DNA of 64,000 nt from Dissophora ornata (taxonomy: Eukaryota; Mortierellomycota; Mortierellomycetes; Mortierellales; Mortierellaceae). The notes under the pieces were generated by a model, which saw only the letters and a program-made list of their open reading frames with translations, ran no database searches and was not told the DNA's origin. The stretch lies in assembly GCA_025201705.1 (NCBI GenBank), contig MU616576.1, forward strand, positions 1 through 64,000. The letters are read 5' to 3'. Shown here piece after piece: positions 1 to 13,000 of the stretch; position 1 is the stretch's first letter, and each line of letters begins with the position of its first letter. Position numbers and translations under genes: made by a program.

Positions 1-2392
1 AAAGAAAGATGTCTTTCCCACAATTGATATATCATTATCTCCATCAGTACCTTAGGGACTTCGGCTCCAACGAGATCTACAGCCGCAGACAAGATTACCA
101 CATATATGAGATTGTTTATGCTATGCAATAGTCATATCATTGTGGGCGGTAGGAGGTGGTGGAAATAGTCAGCAATGAAAAAAGACATTCGCATAATGGG
201 CCCTTCCGCAGGGCGAAGCAATATCAAAGTTTTTTTTTTTTTTTTCGTTACCATCCTACACATGGTGTTTCGAAAAAGATTTTAATTAGTACGAAAAATG
301 AGAGCTGGAAACGTGGACGTTGACCCCGACGAACGTCCTGGAAGGACAAAGCGAATGGAGGAGATAGGGAAAAACAGATCAAGCTGCCACCTACCAAAGA
401 TAAAGAAAGCGATCCAATCGCGATCAATGCCTGAGAACGGCGCCAGTCGTGGGTTCTTCTTTGAAGCATCTGGCGAGGACAAACGACATGGCATGTTAAA
501 AGACGAATAAGCCCTTCTGTCAAGCGCCTCAGCCACTTGTAATACACAAAACAACCACGTTAAGGAAGCAAAGGCGGGGAACAATGCATACCATTTTGCA
601 TAGAGCCTGGGAGGTAGTCGTAATGGTCGGACCGAAACGAAGGGCTGTTGCCCGCAGTCGAGTCAGGCCGCCGACGAGTAAACCAGGAAAAGACGGAGGG
701 CATTGAGCGACGACAGTTTATAGTAAGAGTGCCCAGAAGGAGGATAGGATATCACTATTGAGGTATCTATTTGTCAAGCGAGGGGGTCACAAGGCGATGG
801 GAGTTTGATTTTGGAAGCACGAATGAATGACAAGGAAGGAGTTGCAATGCAATGGGGGACAAATGTAAACCCTTTCACGACAGCCTCCAAGACAGCACTA
901 AAATGGTGTTCGTGTTCGCCCAATTTCTTGCAGTGGCGTCCCCCCCCCTTTTTTTTTACCACTGTCAAGCAAGAAAATAAACAAATGGGCAGATGCTGTT
1001 AATCCGATGGCAACACACCTGATGCACAAGGATCCGCCATTGCATCGCCCTTTCGTCCTTTCTTCATTCCCCTAGCAGACCGCAACCGCCTCTTGTCATC
1101 GACCCGACGAGGCACCATGACCTCATATTAGGAGTGCACAGGACTCTAGGACTGCTTATTGCCAGGTGACACGGTTGCCACCATTTTTTTTGAGCCAAGA
1201 ATACCGCCGCAGGTCGTTCGTTGACTGGATCGGATACACGACCTACGCGTTGCCTAACAGGAGCCAGACCGGATCCTGAGCGTATTCATGTCACACACTG
1301 ATGCAAATGCTGCCTGCGTGGCACAAATGAAGTTGCGAAATAAAAAAAAAAATTGCCGTGGAAAGGTACGCGTTCGGTTCTTGTATTTGGATCGTCGATG
1401 TCTCAATGGAGGGAGCACATTAACCCTGTACCGGGAAGCGTGTGTTGACTGCTACAACAAAGTGCGAAGCAACACGTTGTGCGTTCCCCCCGTGTTTTCC
1501 ATGTGCCTGAACATTAAGGGCCTATCCTGCAGTGCCCCTTTCCCTCTCACAAATGGAAAACTGTAAAGCCGCCAAATGCCAAGGAGCGACGACCACGGCA
1601 TAATGATGGCCCTCTCAGTTACTTTTGCATGGTACAAACAAGGGAAATAGGGGAGCGATGCGACGGTTGCACTCACAGAATTGTAGGTTCTATAAAAAAA
1701 AATAGGGGCGGTTGTGCGTGCATGCATTCAGCATGATCATATTGTAAGCAGGTGCGGTCATGGGAGATCACACGTCCAGCTCCTTTTTGTCCGAGCTGGT
1801 CATTAAAAATAATATCGGTCCTTTTTTTGTATGTCAGTGCAGAGACAGCCAAACCCCACACACAAGATCCATCCCACAGACGCCATCGATCATCACCCTC
1901 TTCACTTGCCAACAATGTGTGCACACGGAGGAATGACATGCCAACAAGACTCCAGCCAGCCAGCCCATTGTCCCAAAAAAAACACGCCCGCCACTCTCTT
2001 CGCGGGGTCAGTCTGCGCTGTTTGTGTTGTGGGTCGACTTACTTGACCCCTCTTTTTACTCAAACCCCTACTTCTTGCCCTGAATTCCTCTTGTCGTCCT
2101 TTAAAACTTCTTAACTCCTTCCCATATTGTGCCTCTCTTTTCTCGCACCCTCTCCTCTGCGCCTTATTGACGTTTTACTACACGCTACGACCCTTTCTCC
2201 TGCATTCCTTTCGAATAACGTGCACCATAGACTTTTCGAGTTCCTGTCCTTCATGATCTAACACTGTCAATCACATCCACACCTCCCTCCACGTTCAGCT
2301 GTAGAGAGAGTAGTAATACAGAACACTCAACGTACAATTCCACGCACATAAGCATTCGTTTACTCTTCTCATACCCTATACCTTCACTAATA
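1..2392. other. Intergenic region, no gene recognised
   Basis: I see no convincing coding exon here. The open frames are short, overlap on both strands and carry no recognisable domain. Homopolymer runs occur at about 231-245 (T) and 942-957 (C then T). The last 350 bases are pyrimidine-rich and probably form the promoter of the gene starting at 2393. The region could hold untranslated sequence of a gene lying left of the window. Confidence 0.5.
2040..2392 (+). promoter_or_regulatory. Pyrimidine-rich promoter/5' UTR of the STRA6-like gene
   Basis: The plus strand is strongly C/T-rich with short CTC and TTCTC runs just before the ATG at 2393. The same composition precedes several other plus-strand genes in this window (for example at 39420 and 50940). 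No clear TATA box was identified. The boundaries are approximate. Confidence 0.35.
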
Positions 2393-5300
2393 ATGCTTCT
2401 ACGACTCATACGACGATGGTCCGGGAACCTTCCCCAGCTGCTTCTGATCGTACTTGCAGGCACAGCAACAATACCCTCCTGTTCTCAAGCAGGTATTGAA
2501 AATACAACAACGCGATGCCAAGTATATGTCTTCGTTTTATGGCACTCTGCTAACATTCTGACCTCTCCTCGACGAAACCGACGTGAATGGACGCGCTGTA
2601 GGAGTAACTAGTGCCAGTCTTCAATGCCAATACTCTTTTCTCGCTATCACCAACCTCATTCAGGATGCTTCCTGTACCTTAGAGTCCATGACAGTCTCAT
2701 CTTCACAGTCCGCACCACCAACCATCCCTACTTCCCCACAACTCTCCGCAGGACCCCTGACAGCTGAACAGCCAACATCAACGAACCCATGGTCATATAC
2801 CCCCGGGTGGGTCTACAACCCCATCTTTTCATGTTGCTCCTTCTCACCTTCTAAAAACACAACGTCCAGCAATAACGAAACGAGTAACGGGACAAGTGTT
2901 GATGCAAGTAATTTGCCAACGTTGATCACGTCTGCAGATCTATCAAGTTATGCGTCCCTTATAGATGAGGGACAGCAGCAGTTGGAATTATCGGTCAGTT
3001 ATTATACTTCTGATAACGGAGGACCTTCATCCTCGAGTATGGTTCCTTCAGCAGATACGTTCCAGGCGATTGTTCGGTTCCTGGATGCAAATGGGGCATA
3101 TATGACGGTTCCTGGATCTGGATCAGGAGCAGAGACAGGAGGAGAATCTGAAGAACTGAACCCTGGCGATGCAGAGAGTCTGTTGTATTACGCGTTTGAT
3201 GCCGTGACATTAAGGCCGACGCGAGTACCCGCAGGTGCAAGGGGCTTGGTACTTCAGATCTTGGTGCCTGGCACGCAGACGTCATTCTGTTTTGATTACT
3301 TTGCCCTGCGACTTTGTAAGTCTGGAATGTTATGATCTATACGTTTCTTTTATTTGATAACACGTCAAATCTTGGAGGACTTGACTAACTTTGGTGTTTT
3401 TGTCAATGCAGTACAGGGCTCGTATCACCCGACGGCAGAGAGTCTGCTGCAGAAAGTGTTGATAGGTCTGGGGACAGTGGTACTATTAAATGCGGCTGTC
3501 ATCCCAGTGATTTTGTTCTACGGACTGCCAGGATGGCTCTGGCGCTCAGCGTAAGTCTTCCCTATCTCTTTACTGTTGTTTTTGTCAAGAGCATGGAACT
3601 AACAGATGTGCGTGTATTTCTTATTGCATGGTATATGTACACAGTCCTGTGAACTTTTTCCAAAAGAACCCCGTCGTCGACCACTACGTTCCCCTCGCCC
3701 TCTTTATCTCAACCTGCCAATGGATTTACAACATCATCCTCCAATACTTTGGCGGCTCCTCTTCTAGTGTGTCCATAATCCACTCCCCGCAAGCTCTTTG
3801 GCTTATCCCCTTGGTCTTGATCGGGACTTTCTTTGCCTCAGCATTTGTTCACTGGGCTCTGTTTCTTTGCTACAATCAAGTGATGCAACAACCTCGACAA
3901 CAATACCATGCGAAACCCCGCCGATGGAGAGCTCCATTGCTAGGACTTTGGGCAGCATTATGTCTTTTGTTGGCCAGGATTGGGATTGTGATGTTGGGAG
4001 TGGTAGAGGGTGGGTATTGGTCCGTGCCCGTCGGGATCTTGCTGGCGGTACCAGAGACGGTGGCGATGATCTTGGTTATAGTGTTCTTTATCAAGACCAT
4101 GTGGAAGCTGTTTCGCAATAGCGGTAAAAAGAGATACCATCCTACTGGCCTTAACAGCGAAGAGATCATAGGCGGAGGCATAGCTGGAATTGGCGGTGCA
4201 AAGAAAGGAGGCAACGGAGCAAGTTTATCGAGATCGTCTTCGATGACTCCGCTTTGGGATTCAACAAGTTCGTCTTCCGCAGTGGTTCTGAGGAATGACA
4301 GCACACAGGATGATTTGGTCAACTTGTCGAGTTTCCATCACCGTGCATACGTAAAGTCGCTTCTGCACCCAGAGCGGGATTTGAAAGATGCAGCCGGGAG
4401 TATGTATGGACGATCAACCATCGGATCCGATAAGGCCTCATCAGCTCCATACAATCGTAAAATTCCAGCAGTGGCAATATCGTCCGCATCGACGAAATCT
4501 GGCGAAGAAAGTAGTCGATACATGGGCTCGACACTCAATACGACCATTTCTATGGCGAGTTCTTCCGCGACAGAGTTTGATTTCAATATTCCGAGGGACG
4601 GGAGGAGACCGCCACCATTGTCGCCATCAGCAGGATTTGAGCATGACAGGCAGCAGTTTCCTTTTGAGATGTCGGGACAACACGCAATATATGGTAATAA
4701 GGGTCGACGGGGAGGAGGAGTAAGCACTGCGCCCTCTGAGAAATCAACATCTGCCCCAGCTTCGTCTCGTGGAGGTAACGGTGGTCCTCCGATGTACGCT
4801 CGTCCCAAGAGTAGTCGTGAAGGCTTGAGCGTCCACAAATTGACCTGGAACTCTGCCACCACATCCTACACGGCCACTTCTGCGGCTCAACCTATGACAG
4901 GGGCAGCGCCAATACCCTCCGCCTGGGAATATATTGTTTATCCGAAACGACACGTATGGCCATCCATCGTTGGTGCATATCTGTTGATTGCACGACTACC
5001 TCTTCGGATCCTGGTGGCGGTGATGACGACATTAGTGCTATGTTATGATGTGCTGCTGAGCATTGGAGCCGCAGAGACAGTCGTTGCAGTTCCTGTATCA
5101 TGTCTGCTCGGAGGGATGGCTTATCCAGGATCCAGTCAATTTGACAACACAATGAATGTGGCGAGAGCGATGCACACGGTCAACCTCGTCCTGGTGGTGG
5201 TGCTGTTGCCGACAATTGTTTTAATCACAATGCTGCATCAAATCCGAATGGTGCAAAAATACAACTGGTGTCTTCGTCTGCTCAGGATTGGCAACTATGA

Positions 5301-6738
5301 CTTTGTCCCAGGCGGTCGAGGTAAGATCAACGAGAATGTTAGGCGTCGTAGCATGTTTTTGCCGGGCGATTTTTTTTTGAATCCGATCAAAAATCACTTT
5401 ATACTCACAACATGGTTAAATTGTGGTATAATAGAATACACACAGCATCTCAAGCACCCTGTGAGATTCATCGGATACACTGTTGGTTTTGGTGTTGTCG
5501 GACTATGCTTTACCATCTTTCTGCTCTTCACGATTTGTACCATCGTGGCTATGCTCCTTGTCGCTGCCACTTTCCGTTCATCCCTCTTCCGCACCCTCGG
5601 CTCCCGCGCAATCGCTGCTCTCGGAATCTCATGCCTCCTCGTCCTAATCCTCTGGATTGTCCAAATGCTTGTCATCCGATATCGTTTCCGTATGCCCGGA
5701 TCCCGCTTCCTTCTCTCACCACAGGAGTCGACTCGAGCCAGCTTTCATCACTGGGAATTCTTCTGGGCATTCTTCAACATCGTCTTTGGTGCGTTCTCGT
5801 TCTTCAAGAGAATCATCCTTAGCGTGTTGAGCATGGGCATCTATTCTACCAGGATTGATCTATGTATCATGGGAGGACGGTTTCGACCGTGGGATGGCGG
5901 ATATTCTGCGTTTGTGGGGCTTGTGCTGGCGGATCATGTCTTGAACAACCCAATCATGCTAGAGTTTGTACAGATTTTGAGAGATTTGTTGTTGGTCCGC
6001 CGGAACCCGCATCTGGCACATTATTTCTTGGAGGCCAGAGGGAGGTCGGAATCCGGGGATGGCACACAGCAAGATCAAGAAGCTCGTGAAAGGAGGTCGA
6101 TGATGATGATGATGAGTCCACAGCAAAGAGCAGGAGGATCGCATAGGCCGTTGAATGACATTGATGAAAGAGAAGAAGCCAGGATGGATGACCTGCTGAT
6201 GGCGACCAGCTCTGGAGGAGGCATTGGAGCCGGTCTAGCTGTGAAGGGTGGAGCTGTTGTGCCAGAAATATCGAAGATCCATCATTACTTCCGAGTGGAC
6301 CAGCGAGTTGAGCGCCACGGACCCGGACAAGGCCCTCGCCCATCCTCTTCATCGTCATCGCCGCCACCTGCTTATAATCAGAACAACAACAACCGCTCAT
6401 CTGCTGCTGCTGCGACGAGAGTGTACACTCCGCTATTGGCTGGGGCGGATGACAATAAGCCAGGGATCCACGTCAAGATGCAGAACGCACACATGAATCC
6501 AGACTCTGCGGTCTCACAGGAACAGATCCGACAAACGCTATCCGAGGCCAGGTTGCGGTCGATCCGGATCCGGAATAGGTGGTTCCTCTACGTGACGTTG
6601 GCACGGAATCCGTCGTTGCGGTCGTTGAGGAGGACAAAGGCTGCAGATTACTTGTATCCAATCGCATATGGCTCCGAGTACGCAGGGTCACACCAGGAAG
6701 AGATCTTGACGGATATTCCCTGGGATCGAGAAGATTGA
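2393..6738 (+). CDS. STRA6-like multi-pass membrane protein (retinol/RBP receptor family)
   Basis: Exons 2393-2492, 2602-3315, 3412-3550 and 3645-6738 join in phase to 1348 residues. A signal peptide (about residues 1-33) precedes a Ser/Thr/Pro-rich ectodomain. Four hydrophobic helices follow between about residues 310 and 470. After a roughly 200-residue low-complexity segment come five or more helices (about 755-1060). The family call rests on the C-terminal third. A GAF..KRIILSVL helix is followed by WDGGYSAFVGLVLADH near residue 1068, corresponding to the STRA6 stretch ending in a DPGY motif. WFLYVTLARNPSLRSLRRT near 1297 corresponds to the terminal LxxNPTLQxFRKT of STRA6. A YVKSLL motif near 552 also fits. 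In animals STRA6 moves retinol across the plasma membrane; the ligand here is unknown. It is about twice the length of animal STRA6. The family call is from memory of the animal sequence and is fairly strong; the function is inferred. Confidence 0.75.
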
Positions 6739-6834
6739 TTGAATTTACCCCTAATGACCATCATGTATTCGCAGTGCAATATTTTTCAGAAATTTTCGCG
6801 TCTTTTAAATATTCCAGGTGTACCACTACATAGG

Positions 6835-9627
6835 CTAGACATAAAATACATTCAAATAGAGGGATGTCAGCGGATTCCGCAACACAACATCGATTTGATC
6901 AAAGTTGGCATGCCATGCAAACTCGTCTCTCGTCTCATGAAACTCCTCGTCCGAGAAGTCTACTGTTGCAGGCGCCACCAATATCGTTCTGCAAAAAAAA
7001 AAAAAAAAAAAAAAAGGAATAAAAGTGGGTCAGTAGTCGCGAACGTTCCATGCCTTTGCGTGAAAACTTATGCTCCCAGGAGACTCATTTACCGTTCGTA
7101 TTGTGAAGGTCCAGTTTTTCTAAAGAGAACAGCCCGCTGCCCTCTCTGCTCCTTCGCACTCTTAAGTAGCGCCTTATCTACGCTCGCACTTGTCGTCTTT
7201 ACATCGGAGAGATCGCTGAGTACCTCTGTCTGACTCTTTCCCCGCCAATCCGACACTGTCAACTTCACACCATGTGACTCTGCAGCACTCGCATTGTACC
7301 CAAGGAGATGCCGCGGGGGCATGTATGTCTTGTAGAACACGACATGCGTCGTGTAAATATTTCCATCATTAACATGGAATAAACCTAATGTAAGTGAAGT
7401 ACCGAAGCGGGGAGCGGATTCGTGTTTAGGACTCAGTATTCGGTCTGTATGTGTGTGTGGGGTTTTTTTCCGATCAAAAACAACTCATTCAGATTAAAGA
7501 CTTCAAGTAGCGGACCTTGCTGCGATGGATATGTGAGACAAAGTATGTGATTCCCAGCGGACGAAACTTCTTTGCAGTCTTGGGATCCAAGAGTCTGGTG
7601 CTGAATCAGACCCATGGCTGGGACAAGCCCTGACTGATGAGCGAGTCCGAAAATGATGGCCATGACTCCGTTGGCTAAAAGCCACAGCGGCTATACAATA
7701 ATCCATGGTGGGTGAGCATATACACTGAAAGAAAATCGAAGATGCGAACTTGCGAGCCCCTGCTTACCCAGAATTTACGTCCGAGCTTCGATATCCGTCC
7801 AGAGAGCGATATGACAAGAGGCAAGATCAAAGGCGTCAAAAATCTGGCCTCTTGATGAGGCATTGCCGATAAGAAGGATATCCCACAGATCCCAGAATAT
7901 GTCAAAGCTAGAGATCATGGCGTATAGAGTATAGTTGAGTTCCATAATTTCAGAAGAGCAGAGATCACAATGTATCCTTGTCAGAAAAAAAAAAAGGCGA
8001 TGGCTACCTGTCACGAGTTTCGACTCGCTTTTCCACTGCCCTGCCATGATCTTCTGTGCTATCGTAGTTACAGCGATCAACGCCAAATTTCCGAACAAGA
8101 CCGGGAAGTTCAAGAGCAGGTGAAAAAATCTTGGGTGCAGTCCATGCTCAGCTAGATTCTTCTCATCCATGTTATATCGCAGGTTATTGAACATCGTCAC
8201 TGTCAGCGATCCTTTGTAAGAGAGACTGAGCCAGTCTTTCGGACTTGTGAATAGTAATTGAAGAAGAGACAATGGGACTCCATTCGTCTTATTGAAGATG
8301 ACCAATTTGTTGAAATAAATAGAGTCGATGATGATAGCGAATGCCGACATGAGGCCAAGGCCGAGCGCAAGAGGTACACAAGCCAAGATGAAATGGCGTA
8401 GTCCTGCTACACTGGTGAATATATATGGAAAGGATGAATGTATGGGTTATCAATTCCATGTCACACACATGTCAAGGAGGGTATTTTGCCAGGAAATTTG
8501 ACTTACAGTGACCTGCCCTGCGTAAAAGATGCTCTCGCATTGAGATAAAGGAACATGACTCCCAAGGGGAATCCATAAAGTACAAACGTGATCCTAGTAA
8601 AGATGCCAGCCGAGAATAGAACCCCCAATCCAAATGACAGGATCGTCGATGTCGTTTCTGGGGTCGTGGTGAAAGTCGGTCGGGCTGTCGGGGTTGTCGC
8701 TGAAGTGCCCGAAGTGGAAGAAGTTGGTGATGTCGTTGTGATTGATGAATCGTGCTCCTTAATGATGGTCCCCAGGACTACTGCACACAGGGCTAAGATG
8801 GTCGACTCCACAGTGTTGGAGAACGGGTGGGTATGATAGGCGAGTGTGACATAAGAGGTGGAGACGAGTAGTAGTGCGATAGATGGGGATCTCCTGATCT
8901 GACGTGCCATCCTGACTACAGCCCAGTCTAATAGCCGAAAATAGTAGATCAAATATGTGAACAACTATAGTTTGAAGTGCGTTTCAGAGCAAGGCTCAAA
9001 GTCTTACCAATGATAAGGGACATGAGAACAAATGCCAGTCTCTGTGTAAGAAATAGTGCGCGGGTTGTGACATAGTGGTCTACCAGGCAGTAGATCGAGG
9101 TAATTGTGAGCTTCAATGAACATGAATCATCGTCTCTGATTTAGTTGTTCTTTTGCTTGTGTTACCTGAGTTGCTGCCGGTCAATATCTTCAGGAGTAGG
9201 TAGGGAATGCCTGTCGTAATTGCACTACGATGTTATCAATTGAGTGTACGGATGAGAAAAACAAGCGACAAGGAAATGTGGCGCGACGCTCTGCCACAGG
9301 CGTGGGTTGCCAGGAAGGAAACGAGTCGTACGGGATGAGGATGGATCGGCAAGGGAGCTCTGGTTTATACTCCCAGGGTATATTCACGTCGATGTGGAAG
9401 ATGTTTCCTAAAAGTGGCTTGATCAGTTAGACCAAGGGCACGACCATGGATAAGATGAGCAGTTGAGCGCGACATTGGCAGCGCACTGTACCTGCAGTGA
9501 TCTCTGCCGACTGAAAGAACTCGTCTGGGTGGATGTATCCGGGTGAGACTGCTATGAAGACGCGGACGGCGAGGAGGAACAGGTAGATGTTCCATGTGGC
9601 CTTGGAGAAAGGCCTGTGCTGGTGCAT
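6835..9627 (-). CDS. SMP3: GPI mannosyltransferase 4 (SMP3/PIG-Z), ALG9-type glycosyltransferase
   Basis: This ER membrane enzyme adds the fourth mannose to the GPI anchor precursor from dolichol-phosphate-mannose (family knowledge, GT22). Ten exons give 642 residues: 9627-9492, 9407-9332, 9224-9166, 9079-9008, 8927-8507, 8411-8008, 7907-7768, 7690-7516, 7384-7093 and 6988-6835, all phases consistent. Visible signatures are the luminal [11 protein letters not shown] motif near residue 30, [41 protein letters not shown] and [11 protein letters not shown] near the C-terminus, with many hydrophobic helices. The last exon ([10 protein letters not shown]...) follows a poly(T) acceptor tract at 6991-7012. 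An in-frame read-through of the previous exon would end the protein early at 7089. The start at 9627 gives a short hydrophilic N-terminus; an ATG at about 9774 could add an exon. It is tail-to-tail with the STRA6-like gene and head-to-head with NUP160. Confidence 0.88.
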
Positions 9628-10067
9628 CGGCTCGGGTCACAGAGTGTGGGGGGGTGGGGGCGGAGGTAATGCGTACTGGGAGGTGTTGTTAAGAATGATG
9701 AAGAGGAATTAGGAAAGAGAGGAGATGGGTATACGGCGAAGGCGTTGAATGACAACGACGGTGCGCGAAACGACATTTAACCTTTGACACAAACCTTGTT
9801 TGGATCAGAGAGCGGACCATTCCTGATCGCACAAGTTGCAGTCAGACCGTGCCTCGTACGAAGCCACAGCCATCGAATGCCTCAAAACAACTCGCATCGT
9901 AACTTTCTACACATCAATCAACCTGCGACGCGTGTAATTCAACGGCTTTCTCTACTTCTGATTGCCTGCCTGCTCCAACAAAGGGTCGAACACGGGATAT
10001 TTTATTCACATCGGATCCAATCAACCATTCGCGCACCAGGATTCACCAACACTCGAACCAGCAAATA
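9628..10067. promoter_or_regulatory. Shared intergenic promoter of SMP3 and NUP160
   Basis: These 440 bases separate two divergent start codons, so both promoters must lie here. The left part is C/A-rich on the minus strand. I see no clear TATA box. A short alternative N-terminal exon of SMP3 could begin at about 9774. Confidence 0.4.
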
Positions 10068-13000
10068 ATGGCGCCCATCGCACCGATGTGGTGGTTCAAG
10101 GAGGTTCCGGTCCAGTTCGAGACCTTTGTCGACACCCAGCACTCTGTCAAACATACCGTGCCTCGCCCAAGAAACATCCCTCAATATCCTCTTGGCGACA
10201 GCGCTCGACACTTTCAGAACCAGGGTGGAGTCTTTGCCTTCCCCGACCAGTACGCGAAATCTGTTGTCTGGAGGACCAAAGACAATGCCACCGTGCTCGA
10301 GCTTATATCTCTCTCTGGAAAAGAGAACACGCCCGCACGCCCAATCTCTTTTCAACTCCACGCGCCGATCCTGCCAGGGGTGCATATTGCCCCATTGACA
10401 CAACATGGAGGAATCGCTATTTCCTTGTTGACGGCCGATAGTGTGTTGTACCGACTCCATATCTCGGCTATGAGCCACTTTGCGATCAAGGACGAGCCTG
10501 CAGATTACTCTTCAGTGCTGCAGATCAAGTGGCCTACCGACAACACACCCCTGCTCTTCAAATATCTCGGAGACAGGCACGCTGCAGTTGCATCGACAGA
10601 TGGCGCGCTTTTCTTGGTCAGGACGGCTCTGCTAGCTGAAGATGCTAACCGACATGGTATATGCACGAAAATCACATAGTCTCCAGCAAAATTTGAAATG
10701 CCCTGTACACCTCCCTTGACTAATGGACGTTGCGCTTGCTACATTATAGAACACGCCGAGGTCAAGGTTTATGATCTTCACGGCGACTCACATCTCAACA
10801 GGATACAGCATGTTTCAACAATCCAGAAGCTCTACTCGAAGTTTCAGTCTGCACTTGACAACAATATGTCGGTTCCCGCAGGGTTCCCAGAAATGAAGAC
10901 GAGCATGGAAATCTTGGCTATGGAGACGTATACCACACATGACGATACGCTGCTTTTTGCGCTCTATCAGGACAGAGCGATCCGCGTGTGGTCCGTGGGT
11001 CGCCGTCAGTGTTTGCAGGTCATGAGAAGCCCACCATCACCGAACCAAGCTGGATACATGCAGGAGACAGTTGACGGCTCCTCGCAGGCTCATCTGAGTA
11101 TCTTGTATAATCCCTTGATGCCTTGGGTTCTACGACTTTTGGTGTATATTCCAACAGAGAGCGATGTCCAACTGTCTATCTATACCGCGCGTCTGGACAC
11201 TGCGGAGGATGTGGAGTTTTCACCGGGGTCCGTCAGCACCATCCGTCCCGAGTCAGTCACCGGTCCTGGATCCAGCGCCTCCAACTTGATCAGGATGGAG
11301 ATTAACCTCAACGAGAGCCAGACAGGATATACGATTTGGGGCTTGTGGGAAAAGGATATGAGCATATCGGCTAAATACATGCAGATTGATGATCCGGCCG
11401 TTGAACGTGAGCATTTTGACGAGTTCACAAAACGAGACTTATTGGACGGTCGCTGGTGGCCGGCGGCCATGCACACGCCGCCGAGTGGGTTTATTAAGGC
11501 AATGAGCGCAGTCGACGATTCGGTTGAGGACGTTTCCAAATACTATGCCGATTATGTCTTTACGTCTGGCCGCTTCTCAGACCGCACAATCATGCTCGCA
11601 TTGAAATCGCTCTTCAAAGATCAGACTTTTGCACTGGACTCTGACTTGGAGGCACATGTCATTGACTCTATGTCTGTAAAGGCGCTCAATGAACCATCTA
11701 ATGCCGAGCGGGAACGAGACAGAAAGGGCGAAATCATGAACTGGACACGATTCATCTCGACCTGTGCAAAACTTGATTACGAAGCATCGGTGCCTCTCGG
11801 TCTTTCAGTCGCGCCGGATACAGGATACATGATTATCGTCAAACAGAACTCTATGAGCTTCTTCACTGCGTGTGATGACTCGGAGATTCTCTTTCACACT
11901 TTCCAAGATAAACAGTTCGAGGTCGCACAGTTCATCGCAACACCGCCATCCCAGCTTAGGAGCACATACCCCAGACTTCAGGACCTTGTCCTCCGCCACG
12001 ACATCTCCAGGACATTCAGTGCAATCGAATTCTTGAGCCATAAGCTCACGGACGAAGCAGCAAAGAACCTGGAATCTATAATATCGGAACTCACAGCCAC
12101 GAATGGACCTAGAAACTTTATTGACACTTTCTATCAGGAACATCTGCCACGCTACATCTCCAAGGCCGATATGAACCGAGCTCGCAACCTCATGAGCTCC
12201 TGCAGAGCCCCAACAAATGTCTTTAGATATCTGATTCTTCAGCTCCTCTACAGCGCAGACAGCAGCCCTTCCGGATTGACCTCACATCGCTGTATCCTCC
12301 CCTACGAAGCCCTTGTTGCCGCGAGTATCCAACAGCTTGCCATCAATAGGTACACCATTGCCCAGAATTTCCTTCTCCTGATCACGGTTATATGCAGCGC
12401 ATCTCCATCTGCAAGAGGGTGGATACAAGAGGAGACGCAATTCATCTCAGACGCTATTCGCCTCACTCAGTCATTGTTGGTTCTGAAGTGGATCTCAAGT
12501 CGCTCAGTCTCACCCGGTGCGACTGCAGCTCCTGGACTGGAGATGCAGTTGTCCCAGATGCGTGTTAACGACGCGCTGCTTGGCTCCAAAATATCATCAC
12601 ACCGACAGAGTTTGACGGGCACCCTGCTTAAGGCGATGGCTACAGAAGCAGGAAAGTACGGCGCGATTGAGTTTCCGATTTACTTGGCCATTCCGCGCGC
12701 GGTTTCAAAGTTTTTGCATCAGCTGGGCATATTGAATCAGAGGCCTGAGGATGAATCGAGATACCATGCTGGATTAGCACAGAGACTTTCAGGATTGGGA
12801 GAGATGAAACTGCTCTCGCAGTTCCTGGACATTGTGCCGATGACCTCGTCGCTCGCCTACTACCGAGGAAAGGTTTTATTGAACCAAGGAAAGCCAGCGC
12901 AGGCGTTGGAGCAGTTCATGGCGGTTACCGCCAGCTTTGGTATGATGCGCATTCGCATTCCTGATGATATCAAGCAAATTGCTGATGTGGATAGACGAAG

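Noticed and set aside
1288..1566. 92-codon Cys-rich plus-strand frame
   Set aside because: Includes a lysine run from an A-tract and no domain; overlapping frames on both strands have equal quality.
3876..4322. 148-codon minus-strand frame opposite the STRA6-like gene
   Set aside because: It is a shadow of a clearly coding plus-strand exon with membrane helices.
8588..8836. Plus-strand Val-rich frame opposite SMP3
   Set aside because: It mirrors the Thr/Ser-rich loop of SMP3 on the minus strand.
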